Assembly (NCBI GenBank): GCA_041392305.1
Contig: JAWKMJ010000023.1
Location: forward strand, 1 to 49,945
Length of the DNA: 49,945 bases
Reading direction: 5' to 3'
From: JAGQYP01 sp041392305
Lineage (GTDB): Bacteria > Bacteroidota > Bacteroidia > Flavobacteriales_D > Crocinitomicaceae
The translations under genes were made by a program, and so were the position numbers. Of this stretch, positions 15,263 to 22,525 are shown piece by piece. How positions within the stretch are numbered: the stretch's first letter is position 1; every line of letters starts with the position of its first letter. The notes beneath the pieces are model-generated. The model saw only the letters and a program-made list of their open reading frames with translations, made no database searches and had not been told where the DNA came from.

Positions 15263-15834
15263 CTCATCTTCGGCTTCTTCCCTTTCATCATTTGCGCCAT
15301 ACGCATTTGATTTTTGGAACCGGTCTGAGCCATTCTCTGATTCAGCATTTTGATTTGCTCGGCAAGTATTCCGTTTTTGTCTTGCTTTTTTGCTTCAGCT
15401 AGCAAAACTTTTGCTTCTCTTTTTCTTCCTGAACCCATGCACATTGCAGCCACATTCATTTTGGCAACTGCTTGGTCTTGTTCAGTTCTTAGACCGATGG
15501 AAAGAGCTTTTCTAAAATACTTCTCTGTTTCTGCCATGGTCAATGTTTGCGCACCAGACAAACCTCTCAAGTAGTAATAATAAGCTCTTTGAGTACGAAT
15601 CAAAAAGTTAGGGTTTTTAATACGGTTCAATTTTTTAATGGCTTTTTCAGTGTTTCCAGTTCGAATATCGTTCAAAGCCAAAATGATGTTCTCATTTCTG
15701 AAATAACTCAATACAAAAATGGTAGAAACGAAAATCATGGTGATTCCCCATCCCCAGAATCCTGTATAGAAAAACCAGAAAGTAAAAAACAAAGATGAAA
15801 GGGTTAAAATCCCTCTTAAAACAAATCCTATCAT
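15259..15834 (-). CDS. Two-helix membrane protein with TPR-like repeat
   Basis: A 191-residue protein with two closely spaced transmembrane helices at about 5-24 and 30-47. A cytoplasmic helical region (about 55-165) reads like two or three tetratricopeptide repeats (NTEKAIKKLNRI, AETEKYFRKALSIG, GRKREAKVLLAEAKK). The tail is basic and Met-rich (MAQMMKGKKPKMR). I do not recognise a named family. It begins 4 bp after the RidA-family gene ends, so the two are one operon. No functional link to RidA is apparent from the sequence. A scaffold role is possible but unproven. Confidence 0.75.
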   Translation of the reverse strand: MIGFVLRGILTLSSLFFTFWFFYTGFWGWGITMIFVSTIFVLSYFRNENIILALNDIRTGNTEKAIKKLNRIKNPNFLIRTQRAYYYYLRGLSGAQTLTMAETEKYFRKALSIGLRTEQDQAVAKMNVAAMCMGSGRKREAKVLLAEAKKQDKNGILAEQIKMLNQRMAQTGSKNQMRMAQMMKGKKPKMR

Positions 15835-15838
15835 AATT

Positions 15839-16267
15839 TTAATCTATCGTAGCAATACATTTTAATTCAATCGCAATTGGAGTAGGCAAGGAGTTGATCT
15901 CAACGGTTGTTCTGCAAGGCTGATTGTCTTTGAAATATTCAGCATATACCTTGTTGTACACTTTGAAATCTCTTTTCATGTGCACCAAAAACACAGTAAC
16001 ATCAACTAAATTTTCCCAGGATGATCCAGCGTCTTCCAAAATGATCTTCACATTGTCAAAAACACTTCGACACTGCGCCTCAAAATCGAATTCTTCAAAA
16101 TTCCCATTGTGATCCAATTTCAAACCAGGCACTCCCGAATCATTTGAATCTGAACCTGCTACTCTAGGTCCAACTCCCGATAAAAACAAAAGATTTCCCA
16201 CTTTTCGAGCATGAGGATACAATCCTACGGGCTTGGGTGCATTTGAAGTACTAATTCTATCAGACAT
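15839..16267 (-). CDS. RidA (YjgF) family protein, 2-aminomuconate deaminase-like
   Basis: A 142-residue RidA-fold enzyme, expected to act as a homotrimer on reactive enamine/imine intermediates. PKPVGLYPHARKVGNLLFLSGVGPR near 11-35 is closer to 2-aminomuconate deaminases of the kynurenine pathway than to canonical RidA. The substrate-binding arginine is in QPCRTTVEINSLP, and the C-terminal IAIELKCIATI strand is typical. Canonical RidA is usually about 125-130 residues, and the extra length is around residues 36-60. The other kynurenine-pathway genes are not in the window, so the assignment to 2-aminomuconate is an inference. It forms an operon with the TPR-like membrane gene. Confidence 0.85.
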   Translation of the reverse strand: MSDRISTSNAPKPVGLYPHARKVGNLLFLSGVGPRVAGSDSNDSGVPGLKLDHNGNFEEFDFEAQCRSVFDNVKIILEDAGSSWENLVDVTVFLVHMKRDFKVYNKVYAEYFKDNQPCRTTVEINSLPTPIAIELKCIATID

Positions 16268-16303
16268 CCTTTAAAATTTGTGCAAATATAGGGGAAATTG
16301 AGT

Positions 16304-16331
16304 GAAAAATGAATAATGAAAAATGCAAAAT
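16304..16331. repeat. Short heptad run
   Basis: GAAAAAT, GAATAAT, GAAAAAT and GCAAAAT follow one another exactly, upstream of the RidA-family gene. It is the weakest member of the heptad family in the window. Confidence 0.5.
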
Positions 16332-16459
16332 TAGTAAGCGATCTTTTATCCTACGAAGCCCAAAGGCAATTACAGTGAAATCCTATCAAGTCAAAGTCTT
16401 AAAGCGAGGAACGAGCGATCTTGTGTCTGTAAGCGACGAAGGAGCTGTCTAAATATCTA
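16332..16459. repeat. Dispersed intergenic element with repeated GTAAGCGA and AGCGATC words
   Basis: GTAAGCGA occurs twice (before ATC near 16334 and before CGAAGG near 16430), and AGCGATCTT occurs twice. The block GAGGAACGAGCGATC followed by GCGACGAAGGAGC has the look of a short dispersed intergenic repeat with clustered CG-rich words. Copy number cannot be judged from this window. Confidence 0.35.
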
Positions 16460-16798
16460 TCAAACAATTCTCAAAACATCCTCCGGGGGTCTCCCTACAA
16501 CCGCCTTTTCTCCATTGATCAAAATTGGTCTTTCAATTAATTTGGGATTTTCCACCATGGCCTTGATCCATTCTTGATCAGTAAGATCTTTGCCTTTAAA
16601 TTCTTCTTTGAAAATCGCTTCTCCTTTTCTTAGGATTTCCTGCGGACTCTTACCTAATTTATTTAGTATGCTTGTCAATTCTTCTTCCGAAAGCTCATCC
16701 GTTAAATATTCTCTTACTTCAAAAGCAATTCCTTTTTCTTCTAATAACTGTTTGGCTTGTCTGCTTTTAGAACATCTAGGATTGTGTATCAATTCCAT
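16460..16798 (-). CDS. ArsC/Spx-family arsenate reductase-like protein (YfgD-type)
   Basis: A 112-residue thioredoxin-fold protein of the glutaredoxin-type ArsC family. The N-terminal NPRCSKSRQAKQLLEE carries the catalytic Cys9. The anion-binding arginines are in IERPI and VGRPPE near the C-terminus. The sequence ends GRPPEDVLRIV, most like E. coli YfgD, whose arsenate reductase activity is not well established. No ars genes are nearby, so arsenic resistance is not supported by context. A TAaaTTTG box lies 29 nt upstream. It appears to be a single-gene unit. Confidence 0.9.
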   Translation of the reverse strand: MELIHNPRCSKSRQAKQLLEEKGIAFEVREYLTDELSEEELTSILNKLGKSPQEILRKGEAIFKEEFKGKDLTDQEWIKAMVENPKLIERPILINGEKAVVGRPPEDVLRIV

Positions 16799-16827
16799 AT
16801 TTTTCTATTTGTTTTTAACCTATTCGT

Positions 16828-16835
16828 CAAATTTA
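16828..16835 (-). promoter_or_regulatory. Putative -7 box (TAAATTTG) for the ArsC-like gene
   Basis: Matches TAnnTTTG on the minus strand, 29 nt before the start codon at 16798. No clear -33 element. Confidence 0.35.
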
Positions 16836-16927
16836 CGTTATATAAATGAAACATTTAACACAGACCTAACGTACTTTGAAGCAACGAAACGTTTTAAAAT
16901 ACGTTTATTTAAGACGATACAAAGCAA

Positions 16928-19900
16928 ATGAAAAAGTATATCTACATACTTTATTTACTGAGTTTAGGGTTTGTTCCAACTGGATTGGTGGGACAGATTA
17001 ATACGCTTGGTGATGCAACTCCTTGGGGTTCGCAATGTGGCTGTTATGAATTAACACCTGCTCTGGGAAACAAAATTGGAGGAATTTATGAAAATACAGA
17101 TATCGATATTACCAACCCTTTCAATTTAAAATTTACCGTTCTTTTTGGTGATGATAATTTTAGTGGAGATGGTGTTGCATTTTCCTTGCAAGCAGGTGGA
17201 TCTTACCAACTTGGAAATGGTAAATGGGGCCTTGGGATTGGAGGTGTCGCAAATGAAGTGCACGTTGAATTTGACACAAGATATTCACACATAGAATGTG
17301 GATGTGCAAACAATGATAATGGAGTAGACCATTTAGGGCTCTTTAAAGATGGGAGCATTACTCATGGAGGGGGTAATGATCTTTACGCAATGACAGGCCC
17401 TGCAAATCCACATCCATTGATTGGAGGAGTTTCGGATATTGAAGATGGTCAATTCCACAATGTGGAAATTGATTATGATGGAGCGAACACGATAACTGTT
17501 ACTGTTGATGGGGTACCTCAAGTTTTAACAATGTTACAAACATTATCCTTTTATCTAGGAGGGGCAACGAATGCCAAATGGGGATGGACAGGAGCAACTC
17601 CAACAGCAAATTCTATTTCAAATAGTCAAGTGGTATGTTTAGCAAATTCAAATACAATTGATTATAGTTTAGTGAATTGTCAGAATACGGTGATGGATTT
17701 TAATACCACAACCTTTTCTTTTTACCCAATTGTAAATTACACTTGGTATTTTGATCCTCCTCCACCAAACGGGGTTTCTGGACAAACAGTGCAACATACT
17801 TTTACAACTCCTGGGATTCATACTGTAATCGTTCAAACAGAGGATGTGACAGGTTGTGTGGGATCGGATACTTTAGAAATTGGTGTTGGATTTGAAATTC
17901 AATCTTCTGCTTCTCAAACGACTGTTTGTCCGGGTGCAACAGTAGATCTAGAATCTGAAGCGGTATTTTACGTTCCTCCTTCATGTAATTATGTATTGAT
18001 GATGGGTGATTTATTCTGTGATGGTTGGTCCGGATCGGAAATTGATGTGATTGTCAACGGAACCCTTTTTGGTACTTATTCCCCTCCAAATGTTGGATGT
18101 GGTGGTGCCGGATGGCAGGAATTTACGGATTTGGTCTTACCTGATGGAGCCAATGTAGACATTAATTTTAACTATGCCGGCGTCTTTGGAGCGGAGATTT
18201 ATTACCAGGTTTTTGACCCTTCAGGAAACTTATTGATTGATGTTACTGCTGGCACCGTTAATGGAGATATTTCGGACAACTTTCAGGTAGATTGTGGAGT
18301 TCAGGCAACTACCTATTCTTACCAGTGGATGGATATTACCAATCCTCCCGGAACTGCCGGACCAGCTGACTCTGTTTGGAATGGGGTTACAGTGGATTAT
18401 CCTGGCGGACAATATGAGATTCAAATCACGAATAACCAGACAAATTGTGTAGTTACCGATGTAGTAAATGTTGCTACCTATGATACGGTTTCCGTTTCAG
18501 TTTCGGGAGATGCTACAATTTGTCAAGGAGATTGCACACCAGTAACTTTTACTTTTACGGGCACACCACCTTTTGATGTCACATTTAGTACGCCAACCGG
18601 ATCAGTAACAGAAACAGGTATAAATGCTATGTCATACACGTATACTGTTTGCAATGGAGGGATGGTTTCTCCTACTTCTGTGGTTGGTAGTGGATGTCCG
18701 GGTAATGTATATGGGAATGCTACAATTACAGAAATCCCCTTGCCGAATGTATCTATCGGGTCAAGTGCCACCTATTGTTTAGGGGATGTAATGAATAGCC
18801 TTACCGCAACTTCATCGAATGGTGGGTCCATTTTTTGGTGGGACAATGCAGCAAATGTTGGCGATACGACTTTAGCCATAGGCAATGGAACCACCTTCGA
18901 TCCAAATGCTCAAGGATATACTTCAACAGTAACGATCTTTGCTCAAGAGTTTTCAATTCCGGATGGATGTGGTGGAGCAACGGATCAGGTGGTACTCACC
19001 ATATTAAATATTCCTGTCGCTCCTACTGTTGTGGGTACAACAACTTATTGTGATGGAGATGCAATTTCGCCTTTAACCGTTACTCCTGCGCCAAGTGGTA
19101 CAATAATTTGGACAAACGGTAGCATGCAACTGGCTACAGGTACATCTTACACCCCCTCAAATCTTAATATCGGATCAAATGTGATTTATGTAAAAGAAGA
19201 CAACGGTACATGTGCAGGAGATTCATCACTGGTAACTGTGATTGTGAAACCAACGCCTTCAAAACCTGGGATTTTTGGAGATACAACGTATTGTTCAGGT
19301 GATACGCCAACGGCATTAACTGCAACTGCAACCTTAGGAGGAACGATTCTCTGGAGTACAGGTGCCGCAGGGCCTAATATGACACCAACGCTTACTGTTG
19401 GACAGGTTTCTTATTGTGCAAGTGAAACATTGAATGGTTGTACCGGCCCTGATAGTTGCGTAGTCGTGACAACTTATGTTGATCCTGCAATTAATATTCC
19501 TTCATCTGCTTCTATTTGTATCGGTGATTCTGTATTAATTTGTGCAGAGAACAATGGGATATTTCCTCCTGATATTATCCAATGGGATCATGGTCCAACG
19601 ACAGATTGCGTTTATTTAGGACCTCCTGCTAATGAACAATATCAAGTATGTTTAACTAATCCGGCTTGTGGGACCGTTTGTGATACAATTAACATTGTCG
19701 TATACCAACTTCCAATTATTACTGCTGGAGATGATCAAACTACCGGATTAGGAGGAGAAGTTACCATGTGGGCAGATGGTGCAATCGATTATGTTTGGAC
19801 GCCTTACGTAGAATGCCAGTCGTCTAGTTGTAATAGTGTATATGCCGTACCCTCGCAAACGACGTATTATTATGTTACTGGAACGGATGAAAATGGATGT

Positions 19901-20212
19901 GTAAACAGAGACAGTGTTCTCATTTCAGTTGATGGAGAAATGCAGGTTTACATTCCAAATATCTTTTCTCCTGATGGTAACGGACAAAATGATGTTGTTC
20001 GTGTAATGGGTCCGAGATTGACTGACTTCGAATTCAAGATTTTTGATAGATGGGGTCGAATGTTGTTTGAGACTACAGACCAAAAATTGGGTTGGGACGG
20101 TACTTTCAATGGCAACCCTGTTCCACAACAAGTGGTAACCTATATTGTGAAAGGTATTGATGTCTTGGGAAGAGAAGTTAAACGCGGAGGTAATATTATG
20201 GTTTCTAGATAA
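16928..20212 (+). CDS. T9SS type B surface protein with L-type lectin, PKD and Ig-like domains
   Basis: A 1094-residue exported surface protein. Signal peptide at 1-22. Residues 25-237 form an L-type (legume-like) lectin domain, with FSGDGVAFSLQ, a GLGIGGVANEVHVEFDT strand and a VEIDYDGANTITVTVDG segment; lectins of this fold bind glycans with a metal ion. A PKD-type domain follows (about 245-320). Then comes a Cys-containing stretch and several Ig-like repeats with the recurring start TYCxGD. The C-terminal 88 residues (YIPNIFSPDGNGQND to VSR) are the gliding motility-associated/type B sorting domain (TIGR04131), which directs T9SS export. It likely binds polysaccharide at the cell surface. 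It converges on prfB, and the two genes share a terminal hairpin. Confidence 0.9.
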   Translation: MKKYIYILYLLSLGFVPTGLVGQINTLGDATPWGSQCGCYELTPALGNKIGGIYENTDIDITNPFNLKFTVLFGDDNFSGDGVAFSLQAGGSYQLGNGKWGLGIGGVANEVHVEFDTRYSHIECGCANNDNGVDHLGLFKDGSITHGGGNDLYAMTGPANPHPLIGGVSDIEDGQFHNVEIDYDGANTITVTVDGVPQVLTMLQTLSFYLGGATNAKWGWTGATPTANSISNSQVVCLANSNTIDYSLVNCQNTVMDFNTTTFSFYPIVNYTWYFDPPPPNGVSGQTVQHTFTTPGIHTVIVQTEDVTGCVGSDTLEIGVGFEIQSSASQTTVCPGATVDLESEAVFYVPPSCNYVLMMGDLFCDGWSGSEIDVIVNGTLFGTYSPPNVGCGGAGWQEFTDLVLPDGANVDINFNYAGVFGAEIYYQVFDPSGNLLIDVTAGTVNGDISDNFQVDCGVQATTYSYQWMDITNPPGTAGPADSVWNGVTVDYPGGQYEIQITNNQTNCVVTDVVNVATYDTVSVSVSGDATICQGDCTPVTFTFTGTPPFDVTFSTPTGSVTETGINAMSYTYTVCNGGMVSPTSVVGSGCPGNVYGNATITEIPLPNVSIGSSATYCLGDVMNSLTATSSNGGSIFWWDNAANVGDTTLAIGNGTTFDPNAQGYTSTVTIFAQEFSIPDGCGGATDQVVLTILNIPVAPTVVGTTTYCDGDAISPLTVTPAPSGTIIWTNGSMQLATGTSYTPSNLNIGSNVIYVKEDNGTCAGDSSLVTVIVKPTPSKPGIFGDTTYCSGDTPTALTATATLGGTILWSTGAAGPNMTPTLTVGQVSYCASETLNGCTGPDSCVVVTTYVDPAINIPSSASICIGDSVLICAENNGIFPPDIIQWDHGPTTDCVYLGPPANEQYQVCLTNPACGTVCDTINIVVYQLPIITAGDDQTTGLGGEVTMWADGAIDYVWTPYVECQSSSCNSVYAVPSQTTYYYVTGTDENGCVNRDSVLISVDGEMQVYIPNIFSPDGNGQNDVVRVMGPRLTDFEFKIFDRWGRMLFETTDQKLGWDGTFNGNPVPQQVVTYIVKGIDVLGREVKRGGNIMVSR

Positions 20213-20226
20213 TAAACATCTAGAAA
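20202..20226. terminator. Bidirectional hairpin spanning both convergent stop codons
   Basis: TTTCTAGAT (20202-20210) and ATCTAGAAA (20218-20226) form a 9-bp perfect stem with a 7-nt loop. The left arm encodes the last codons of the lectin gene and the right arm encodes the last codons of prfB. No long T-tract on either side. Confidence 0.6.
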
Positions 20227-21299
20227 GTCATCAAAAAAGATTTCAAGAATTCATCAATTTCCCCGTTCATAACATCGTCTACTTGGGCAGTTTCGTGACC
20301 TGTTCTTACGTCTTTCACTAATTTATAAGGATGCATTACGTAATTACGAATCTGTGACCCCCATTCAATTTTCTTTTTGCCGGCTTCGATTTCTTGTTGC
20401 TTTTCCATGCGCTTACGGTATTCAATTTCGTAAAGCTGAGATTTAAGCAATTGTAGGGCTTTTTCTTTATTACCTAACTGAGAACGAGATTCCGAGTTTT
20501 CAATAATGATTCCTGATGGTCCATGTCTCAATCGAACAGCGGTTTCCACCTTATTTACGTTCTGCCCTCCTTTTCCTCCGGATCTAAATGTTTCCCATTC
20601 TAGATCAGCTGGATTTACTTCAATTTGAATAGAGTCATCAACCAATGGATAGACATAAACACTAGCAAAAGAAGTGTGTCTTTTGGCATTCGAATCGAAA
20701 GGAGAAATTCGAACCAAACGATGGACTCCATTTTCACCTTTTAAATAACCAAATGAACGTTCTCCCTCGAATTCTAAAGTAACTGTTTTGATCCCTGCAA
20801 CATCCCCAGGTTGGTAATTAATCTCTTTCACTTTGTACCCTTGTTTTTCACCCCACATGATGTACATTCGCATGAGCATAGAAGCCCAGTCACAGGATTC
20901 TGTCCCTCCAGCTCCCGCCGTAATCTGAAGCACTGCATTCAACTGATCTTCTTCTGAAGAAAGCATGTTCTTCAACTCCAGGTCTTCTAATTCATTTATG
21001 GTCTGCTGGTACAATTCATCAATTTCAGATTCGTCAGCTTCACCTTCCGCATGAAACTCGATTAAGACTTGCAAATCATCGAGATTTCGCTTCATTTTTT
21101 CGTAGGATTCTACCCAAAATTTATTGCCTTTGATTACACGGAGCATTTCCTCAGCTTTTTTAGGGTCATCCCAAAATTGAGGGTCTTGCGACTTCAATTC
21201 ATCTTCTCTAATCTGTGCAATTTTCTCGTCGATCTTTAAATAAGAATTCAGTTCTGAAATTCTTTTGTCAAGTTCTTTTATCTGATCCTGATTTACCAT
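20220..21299 (-). CDS. prfB: Peptide chain release factor 2
   Basis: A 359-residue class I release factor that recognises UGA and UAA in the ribosomal A site and triggers peptide release. The SPF tripeptide (RISPFDS, about 198-200) is the RF2 stop-codon determinant. GGQ (SGGKGGQNVNK, about 242-244) is the catalytic motif, and its Gln is the usual methylation target. The start at 21299 (MVNQDQIKEL) is preferred: a TATTTTTG -7 box lies just upstream, inside the alternative six-residue extension. The gene is continuous in frame where many bacteria have the programmed +1 frameshift (around codon 25, reading SYLKID), so that autoregulation is absent. Confidence 0.97.
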   Translation of the reverse strand: MVNQDQIKELDKRISELNSYLKIDEKIAQIREDELKSQDPQFWDDPKKAEEMLRVIKGNKFWVESYEKMKRNLDDLQVLIEFHAEGEADESEIDELYQQTINELEDLELKNMLSSEEDQLNAVLQITAGAGGTESCDWASMLMRMYIMWGEKQGYKVKEINYQPGDVAGIKTVTLEFEGERSFGYLKGENGVHRLVRISPFDSNAKRHTSFASVYVYPLVDDSIQIEVNPADLEWETFRSGGKGGQNVNKVETAVRLRHGPSGIIIENSESRSQLGNKEKALQLLKSQLYEIEYRKRMEKQQEIEAGKKKIEWGSQIRNYVMHPYKLVKDVRTGHETAQVDDVMNGEIDEFLKSFLMTF

Positions 21300-21305
21300 A
21301 GAGTG

Positions 21306-21313
21306 CAAAAATA
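21306..21313 (-). promoter_or_regulatory. Putative -7 box (TATTTTTG) for prfB
   Basis: Matches TAnnTTTG on the minus strand and ends 6 nt before the ATG at 21299, implying a very short or absent 5' leader. It supports the downstream start codon. Confidence 0.4.
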
Positions 21314-21380
21314 ACAATTGATTCGAAAATTTTTTCTATCTTCAAAGAACTAATCATTTTATTCACTAATTAACCTTTTT

Positions 21381-22316
21381 ATGAGACTTATAGCTACTTT
21401 ATTCCTTTTCATCAGTTTTTTTACTTCAAATGCCCAGCAAGATTTAGAGCTCATTTATATTGCACCATGGACCTGGCCATCTAACAATATTGGGACAACG
21501 GTAGGATGCAGTGATGATTCCAACACAGTAAAAATTGGTATTAAAAATAGTTCAGGAAGTCCAACTTCTTTCGGGGTTTACTTCTATGTTGGTTATTTGC
21601 TGGACGGAGTACATGAGCAATATGATTCTGTACCCACGTTAGGAGGGTTCGCGACATGGCTATTTGCATTTGATACCACTACGTTTAGTTTATGCAATCA
21701 TACTTATGAAGTTAAAACCTATGTATCCTACGCCAATGATCCGAATCACAATAACGACACCATGGTTTTGTATTATACCAATTATTGTTCTTTCGATTCC
21801 ATCAGTGGGAGTCTATTAAATGACACTATTTTAAGCGATGCGAATGATTTAGATACCTTAGAAATTCAGGGTTATGGAAATGCTACTGATTACTTGTGGG
21901 AGTATTCTACAGATACCCTTAATTGGAATAATGTAACTGGAAATAACAATACGCTTCCAATAAGTTATCAGGACAGCATTGGATATTACCGCGTCATTGT
22001 TTCTAATCCGGGATGTGGGACAGATACGTCTAACATTGCTCGAATTGTTTACAATGCCAATAATTTGTCTCTTTCAGATCTGGATCATGAACAAATCGCC
22101 CATATTTACCCAAACCCATCGAGCTCCTATATTACAGTGAGTCAATCAAAAGGCATGGAATTATTGATTTATGACGCCAAAGGTGTGCTTGTTTTGAAAC
22201 AATATTTAAAAGATCAAGACGTAAAAATTGACATAACTAAGCTGACAAAAGGAACCTACATGCTCACATTAATTGGGGATCAAACTATTCTGCATCGTAA
22301 ACTAGTTGTCGAATAA
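21381..22316 (+). CDS. Secreted protein with T9SS type A sorting domain
   Basis: A 311-residue exported protein: signal peptide (1-18, ending SNAQ), then a beta-rich domain at about 22-140 that looks CARDB-like (VKIGIKNSSGSPTSFGVYFYVGY, YEVKTYVSYANDPN). A single Ig-like segment follows (about 145-225), then the type A sorting domain (about 241-311: IYPNPSSSYITVS, LLIYDAKGVLVLK, LTKGTYMLTL, HRKLVVE). The N-terminal domain is homologous to that of the next gene, which instead carries a type B domain. It would be exported by T9SS and attached to or shed from the surface. The binding partner is unknown. Confidence 0.82.
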   Translation: MRLIATLFLFISFFTSNAQQDLELIYIAPWTWPSNNIGTTVGCSDDSNTVKIGIKNSSGSPTSFGVYFYVGYLLDGVHEQYDSVPTLGGFATWLFAFDTTTFSLCNHTYEVKTYVSYANDPNHNNDTMVLYYTNYCSFDSISGSLLNDTILSDANDLDTLEIQGYGNATDYLWEYSTDTLNWNNVTGNNNTLPISYQDSIGYYRVIVSNPGCGTDTSNIARIVYNANNLSLSDLDHEQIAHIYPNPSSSYITVSQSKGMELLIYDAKGVLVLKQYLKDQDVKIDITKLTKGTYMLTLIGDQTILHRKLVVE

Positions 22317-22413
22317 ATTGGAATTGATTGCGATTTTTTTTAAATTGATTAAAACGACAGGTTACGTATCTAAACTCTCATTTTATAACAAACTAAACAA
22401 GGAGAATCATCGT

Positions 22414-22427
22414 CTTCTATATAGAAG
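22414..22427. promoter_or_regulatory. 14-bp perfect palindrome upstream of the second surface protein gene
   Basis: CTTCTATATAGAAG is an exact palindrome in the 209-bp gap ahead of the gene starting at 22526. It has the size of a small operator, but no regulator can be assigned. Confidence 0.25.
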
Positions 22428-22525
22428 TTGTCGAAGGAATTCGTTCTTTCGTGGAAGAAAAACCCTTGGATAATTTTGGTAGTGTTAGAATTTTTGTGAA
22501 ATTTTGCTTATTAATTATGCATAGT

